Below are positions 18,601-21,319 of a stretch of DNA of 21,319 bases, one piece after another (position 1 is the stretch's first letter; the number at the start of each line of letters is the position of its first letter). The notes below the pieces were generated by a model, which worked only from the letters and a program-made list of their open reading frames with translations, did no database searches and was not told the DNA's origin. The DNA is from a virus: positions 1 to 21,319 of IMG/VR virus record IMGVR_UViG_3300009071_000093; one strand, given 5' to 3'. A program made the position numbers and the translations under genes.

Positions 18601-21319
18601 ATCCGGCAAGATGGAAATCTACACGAGAAACTTCGAGGTAGAGCTTCAAGGAGACGTCGTAGGTATTAATACCGTCGTACGAAACTCTAACACGATAATC
18701 GACACTGCGATCACCGTCGACTACCTTGAAGGGCTCACAGCTAATTCTGGAATTGAGATTGACCTCACGCCAGGCATCGCTGCAATTGCAGACATTCGAC
18801 ATGCTAATACTTCCAACATCGAAGATGTCCTTAACGGACCCGGTGTTGTTATTAATGATATCACCTTTGATGAATTTGGTCACGTTCAGTCTGTAGTATC
18901 AGAAGATCTCAATGTCAATTTTGTAAACATCGAAGGCGATTCGATGACTGGACCTCTTACGGTTCCGAAAATTATTGATGCTAATAACGCTAGTTTCTTT
19001 GTCGACCCAGATTCACTTACTGTTCTTAATGACCTTAAACTCAAAGGTGATTTAGATATTGATGGTGTCTTATTTGCTAATGGCTCTATTACCACAGAAG
19101 GATCTATTTCTGCGAACGGCGGGATTACAATTGCTTCTGGTGATTTAACGGCGAATGGTGATATATTTGCCTCGCGATATTATGATGCAGATGATATTAC
19201 ATTTTTTCTAGATCCTGCCCAAACTTCGCAAATGAATGTTATTAGTGCTCAGGGTAATATTACTGGTAAGAAATTCATTGATTATGATAATCCAACATTC
19301 GAATTAGATCCTGCAGGCCAATCGAATTTAAATAACGTGACCATCCAAGGTAATTTTGCAGCTGGTCGGTTTGTTGATTCGAATGATACGAATTACTATG
19401 GGGATTTTGCTAGTATTTCAAGGATGAATGAGCTCATCCTCGGTTACGGGCTTTCACTATCAGCACTTCAGGTAACGCTCAATACCAATCAGACAATGTA
19501 TCTACTAGGACTGGGAGGTAAATGGGGGCCTGTTAATGCCTCATTTAATTATATCTGGTCTGTCGATCCTGCAACCAACGAATTTGTAAATCAATATGGG
19601 TTTAAGACTCCATACATCGACGATTACAATAATACTGCTTACAATCTAGATCCTACTGGTACCAGTAATATAACAGATCTTAACGTCGATGTCAATATAG
19701 ATGTTGGCGGTGAGGTAAGTGCCAATAGTGTAAACGCTCAAATTGATTTGGTGGTTGGTGGATCGATGTCTCTTACATCGACAACTCTATCCAGAAATTT
19801 TGGTATCATAATCGACCCTGGTTTTGGGACACTTAACGTATCAGATAGTTTCATTCAAAATGTAAGAAATCCGTCAAACCCACAAGACGCAGCAACCAAA
19901 TTCTATGTGGATGACCAGATCTCTGGTGGTCTCACTGGATTGGTTGGCGGTGATGGTTTATCATATAACGCGAATACATTTACATTTGATGTCAACGTTG
20001 ATGATTCCACACTAGAGATTGTCAGTGACATCATTCGTGTTAAAGATAGCGGAATCACCAATGCGAAGCTTGCAAATCCATATATCACCTTTGCAGGTGA
20101 ATTTGGTTCTGCTGATAACGTCAATCTAGGTGAGACGATTACATTCACTGCTGGTGAGGGAATTGATACCACCGTTTCGGATAACGTAATCACTATTGCT
20201 GGTGAAGCCGCGTCAACGACAAATAAAGGTATTGCATATTTCCACGCAAATAATTTTAGTGTATCTTCTGGTGGTGTGGCAATTATCGAGGTCGATGGCA
20301 CCGACACAATAATTCAATTAGAAAGAAATCTTGTATCTAATACTACTCCAGGCTGGACACCAGTTCTCAACAACATGGAATTAGGTGAAGTAGTTGTTAA
20401 TACCTATGAAGGCAAGCTGTTTATTAAACGGCATGATCCAGATACTAATGCAAATACACTAGTCACCTTTACTGCTGATCCACAAGAATTGCTTGATTTG
20501 ATTCTCACGGTAGATGGCTCCGGGTCATTACTTGATGCAGATCTTTTAGATGGCCAAGAAGGAACATTTTACCTAGACTATAATAACTTCACTAATGTAC
20601 CTCCGGCCAGTCTTGATCTGACTGTTGTCGGAAAAGTTACTGGTCAGGCGTTCACCAATACTGGCATCATGACCCTTTTAACTGAATTGGCCAACACGGG
20701 TGTCACACCGGGCGTTTATGGTTCATCTTCGCTTGTACCAGTCATTACAGTAGATGAAGATGGCCGTATTACCAATCTCACGACCAGTGATGTTGCTGGT
20801 GTTGATAGTACAAGTTGGTATTCTGCAAATAATACTTTCTCTATTGTAACACAAGATGGATCAATTTTCGACACTTTAATTGATTCTTTTGGTGCAGATG
20901 TTGGATTTTTAGATGGGGCCAAGATAACCTTTGGTGATGATATCGATTTAGAAATTCATCACACTTTGGGCACGAATTACATCGATGGTAATGGCCTGAA
21001 AATTCAGTGGAATGGTGCTGATCGAATTGAAACTACAGTTAACGGCATTTTAATTAATGGAACAATCAATGGCCGTGATTATGATGCTGATGGTGCTAAA
21101 TTAGACCGACTCGAAGAAGACATTGATATTACCCTCGATGGCAAGGTGACAGGTACTGCTACTAGTAATACTGGCATACTTACCATAACCACTGAATTGG
21201 CTAATACAACAGTCACTCCTGGTTCATACGGTTCATCTTCTCAGGTTCCGGTCTTTACAGTAGATGAAGATGGTCGATTAACTGCCGCAACTACTGCTGC
21301 TGTAGCTGGTATTGCAGAT
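15668..21319 (+). CDS. Giant modular tail fibre protein (3' truncated)
   Basis: The ATG at 15668 starts one base after the preceding stop, with GAGG at 15655-15658 inside the upstream gene, so translation is probably coupled. The frame stays open for 1884 codons to the window edge. In order: an N-terminal segment (1-240), two DAANKxYVD motifs (about 249 and 278) and a third DAATKFYVD (1407), a VLVKD..ENGVY module (298-423), a VDDTTIEIV...ITNAKL stretch repeated near 1425-1475, two tandem modules with MIRYNT..RFE and DNDQLQFFT (about 501-631 and 685-809), a YNIGSSSKNWARVY motif (near 670), five IDxxN..LDP units (1099-1341), an LDADLLDG..YYLDYNNFT-like motif, and PGxYG...VDxDGRI repeats. All are phage fibre modules that I recognise, especially from marine myoviruses. 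A trimeric beta-structured host-binding fibre is inferred; the tip lies outside the window. Confidence 0.9.
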   Translation, partial: MADINVTVNPSQTVETSTTPTQDKITVKTTGNLQVQVGGDRTIRSAPKYDTTRPLVASGEKKPIIVPDSVVLGVDTIGPYIQRIDAGPGIIVFPEDDIESANVVISHANTTTATSTSYADGNFISNIEIDQFGHITGFYSNNVIDFASRLETARSVNLDGVISGNTVFDGSGDVTISTSSIDFTIGNTSLTLGDSVDSLEDLTSISVGDFNISNSSLVSDNTIIIQSGGNVNLSGATLSNISDPAIDSDAANKLYVDQQINLLEQDLLDVPYPIIDTDAANKQYVDDISKLLSEQNVVLAATNFADTVAYSTYSLPDTIVVDPTATLNVDDVVSWELGDKVLVKDRFFKKENGVYELTQIGGASTEWLFVRSEFADEPRELPGSLYVVTDGTQNRDTVWIASVTDAENYGAAFNAPITFKKVAGDGLFTGGDGIDITDNDISVNVDDTTIEIVGDILQVKDGGITNAKLENDSVIIGSTNLTLGTPALEIRNLDLLEVSQIDGRNNRLSLDATVIFSDSTGGLVIPVGSTIQRPPAEQGMIRYNTTDLRFEAYNGAAWTGLGGVVDVDQDTRVQAELSPGADNDQLQFFTQGVQRLIINADGNIEYGDNSDKFTIDYSTGDVEIAGNLGVTGDITLGGNIRVGDQDVDTIEVIADFTSNLVPNDDDTYNIGSSSKNWARVYTNVIDNNSDVLTFDISGAIIVPVGNISQRPTVPVAGMIRYNTNDVRFEGYDGNIWAGLAGSVIDVDQDTKIIAESGPNADNDQLQFFTRGVQRLEIDSDGTFKFGNNLNALTIDASSGLATFNGSVQIDNLFIVNDTISSSTPQIEFNDIKLTGVANPTSNTDVVTYDYLENGSFSRFIQVIDGANTFNLDIINETPKLSVGQGMQASFANNEFSWGLANTAVDPGVYGVEGFIPQLTVDADGRILTALDIPVAFSANAVVDFTESTQDIAGQMWEFTVKEGVTVIYNDSPTGNPPESGKMEIYTRNFEVELQGDVVGINTVVRNSNTIIDTAITVDYLEGLTANSGIEIDLTPGIAAIADIRHANTSNIEDVLNGPGVVINDITFDEFGHVQSVVSEDLNVNFVNIEGDSMTGPLTVPKIIDANNASFFVDPDSLTVLNDLKLKGDLDIDGVLFANGSITTEGSISANGGITIASGDLTANGDIFASRYYDADDITFFLDPAQTSQMNVISAQGNITGKKFIDYDNPTFELDPAGQSNLNNVTIQGNFAAGRFVDSNDTNYYGDFASISRMNELILGYGLSLSALQVTLNTNQTMYLLGLGGKWGPVNASFNYIWSVDPATNEFVNQYGFKTPYIDDYNNTAYNLDPTGTSNITDLNVDVNIDVGGEVSANSVNAQIDLVVGGSMSLTSTTLSRNFGIIIDPGFGTLNVSDSFIQNVRNPSNPQDAATKFYVDDQISGGLTGLVGGDGLSYNANTFTFDVNVDDSTLEIVSDIIRVKDSGITNAKLANPYITFAGEFGSADNVNLGETITFTAGEGIDTTVSDNVITIAGEAASTTNKGIAYFHANNFSVSSGGVAIIEVDGTDTIIQLERNLVSNTTPGWTPVLNNMELGEVVVNTYEGKLFIKRHDPDTNANTLVTFTADPQELLDLILTVDGSGSLLDADLLDGQEGTFYLDYNNFTNVPPASLDLTVVGKVTGQAFTNTGIMTLLTELANTGVTPGVYGSSSLVPVITVDEDGRITNLTTSDVAGVDSTSWYSANNTFSIVTQDGSIFDTLIDSFGADVGFLDGAKITFGDDIDLEIHHTLGTNYIDGNGLKIQWNGADRIETTVNGILINGTINGRDYDADGAKLDRLEEDIDITLDGKVTGTATSNTGILTITTELANTTVTPGSYGSSSQVPVFTVDEDGRLTAATTAAVAGIAD
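16559..16936 (+). other. VLVKD..ENGVY fibre module
   Basis: Residues 298-423 of the second fibre match a widespread tail-fibre module. The opening strand (VVLAATNFA) leads to GDKVLVKDRFFKKENGVYEL, then WLFVRSEFADEP, ELPGSLYVVTDGTQNRDTVW and a closing ITFKKVAG. The usual sequence of this module is VLVKDQ..ENGIY...W.R..D....E...G..FV..GT....T.W. Its role, probably a short beta-roll in the shaft, is inferred. Confidence 0.75.
17168..18095 (+). repeat. Tandem duplicated fibre module
   Basis: Two diverged copies lie at about 17168-17560 and 17720-18095. Shared landmarks are PVG...QRP (17243 and 17774, 531 bases apart), GMIRYNTxDxRFE, DVDQDT, GPNADNDQLQFFT-type and GVQRLxIxxDG. Only the first copy is followed by an IRVGDQDVDTIEVIADF stretch and the YNIGSSSKNWARVY motif. 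Confidence 0.85.
18962..19690 (+). repeat. Five IDxxNTxYxLDPxGxS units in the fibre shaft
   Basis: Units lie at about 18962-19048 (IIDANNASFFVDPDS), 19171-19257 (YYDADDITFFLDPAQTS), 19264-19350 (FIDYDNPTFELDPAGQS), 19361-19443 (FVDSNDTNYYGDFASIS) and 19607-19690 (YIDDYNNTAYNLDPTGTS). The fourth has lost the LDP core (YYGDF), and a non-matching stretch of about 160 bases lies between it and the fifth. The motif is common in phage fibre shafts. Confidence 0.8.
20611..21319 (+). repeat. Repeated VTG..TELANT..PGxYG..VDxDGRI module
   Basis: Two copies of a KVTG...NTG...TELANT...YGSSS.VPV.TVDEDGR module end at about 20800 and at the right window edge; their GSSS codons are 510 bases (170 residues) apart. 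A more diverged third copy is at about 18350-18460 (NTAVDPGVYG...TVDADGRI). The region between the last two contains DADGAKLDRLEEDI, a typical fibre linker motif. Confidence 0.8.

Noticed and set aside
19903-20307. Reverse-strand open frame of 134 residues
   Set aside because: It lies wholly opposite the second fibre's coding frame, whose motifs (VDDSTLEIV, GITNAKL) continue through it; there is no independent coding evidence.

Overview
The window is the interior of a virion-structure gene cluster from a tailed bacteriophage (Caudoviricetes). It most resembles marine T4-like myoviruses of the cyanophage/pelagiphage kind. Three things point there: five same-strand genes packed with gaps of 1 to 46 bases, a perfect T4-type late-promoter octamer (TATAAATA) in one gap and a one-mismatch copy in another, and protein modules that I recognise from marine myovirus tail and fibre proteins (CxRD repeats, collagen-like Gly-X-Gln stretches, DAAxKxYVD motifs, VLVKD..ENGVY modules, a peptidase-S74-type chaperone end). 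Base composition is moderately AT-rich. No host, photosynthesis, replication or integration gene is present, so the host cannot be named from this window.

Layout, all on the + strand. (1) 1-8457: the 3' part of a giant gene, open at the left window edge, with at least 2818 codons. It is an array of about 17 helical-looking repeats of 134-170 residues, each opening with a Cys-x-Arg-Asp signature. One beta-type insert lies between two repeats, and the end is a conserved-looking, basic C-terminal domain. (2) 8494-8931: a 145-residue beta-rich protein of the same structural cassette. (3) 8946-15284: a 2112-residue collagen-like fibre. Nine Gly-X-Y segments are separated by six related beta modules and one cupredoxin-like module with a complete set of type-1 copper ligands. 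It ends in a beta-rich stem and a self-cleaving S74 intramolecular chaperone. (4) 15331-15666: a 111-residue small beta protein behind the perfect late promoter. (5) 15668-21319: the first 1884 codons of a second giant modular fibre, open at the right edge.

The likely joint role is the host-recognition and tail-peripheral apparatus: long multi-domain fibres plus small proteins that may adapt or connect them. The assignment to phage fibres is well supported by sequence patterns. The exact position of each protein on the virion (baseplate, tail tip, long fibre, whisker) is not shown by the sequence.

The most unusual points are the Cys-punctuated repeat array with its subtype order, the cupredoxin-like module inside a collagen-like phage fibre, and the change from Gln-rich to Pro-rich collagen just before the trimerising C terminus. 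No stretch of more than 50 bases lacks a gene.
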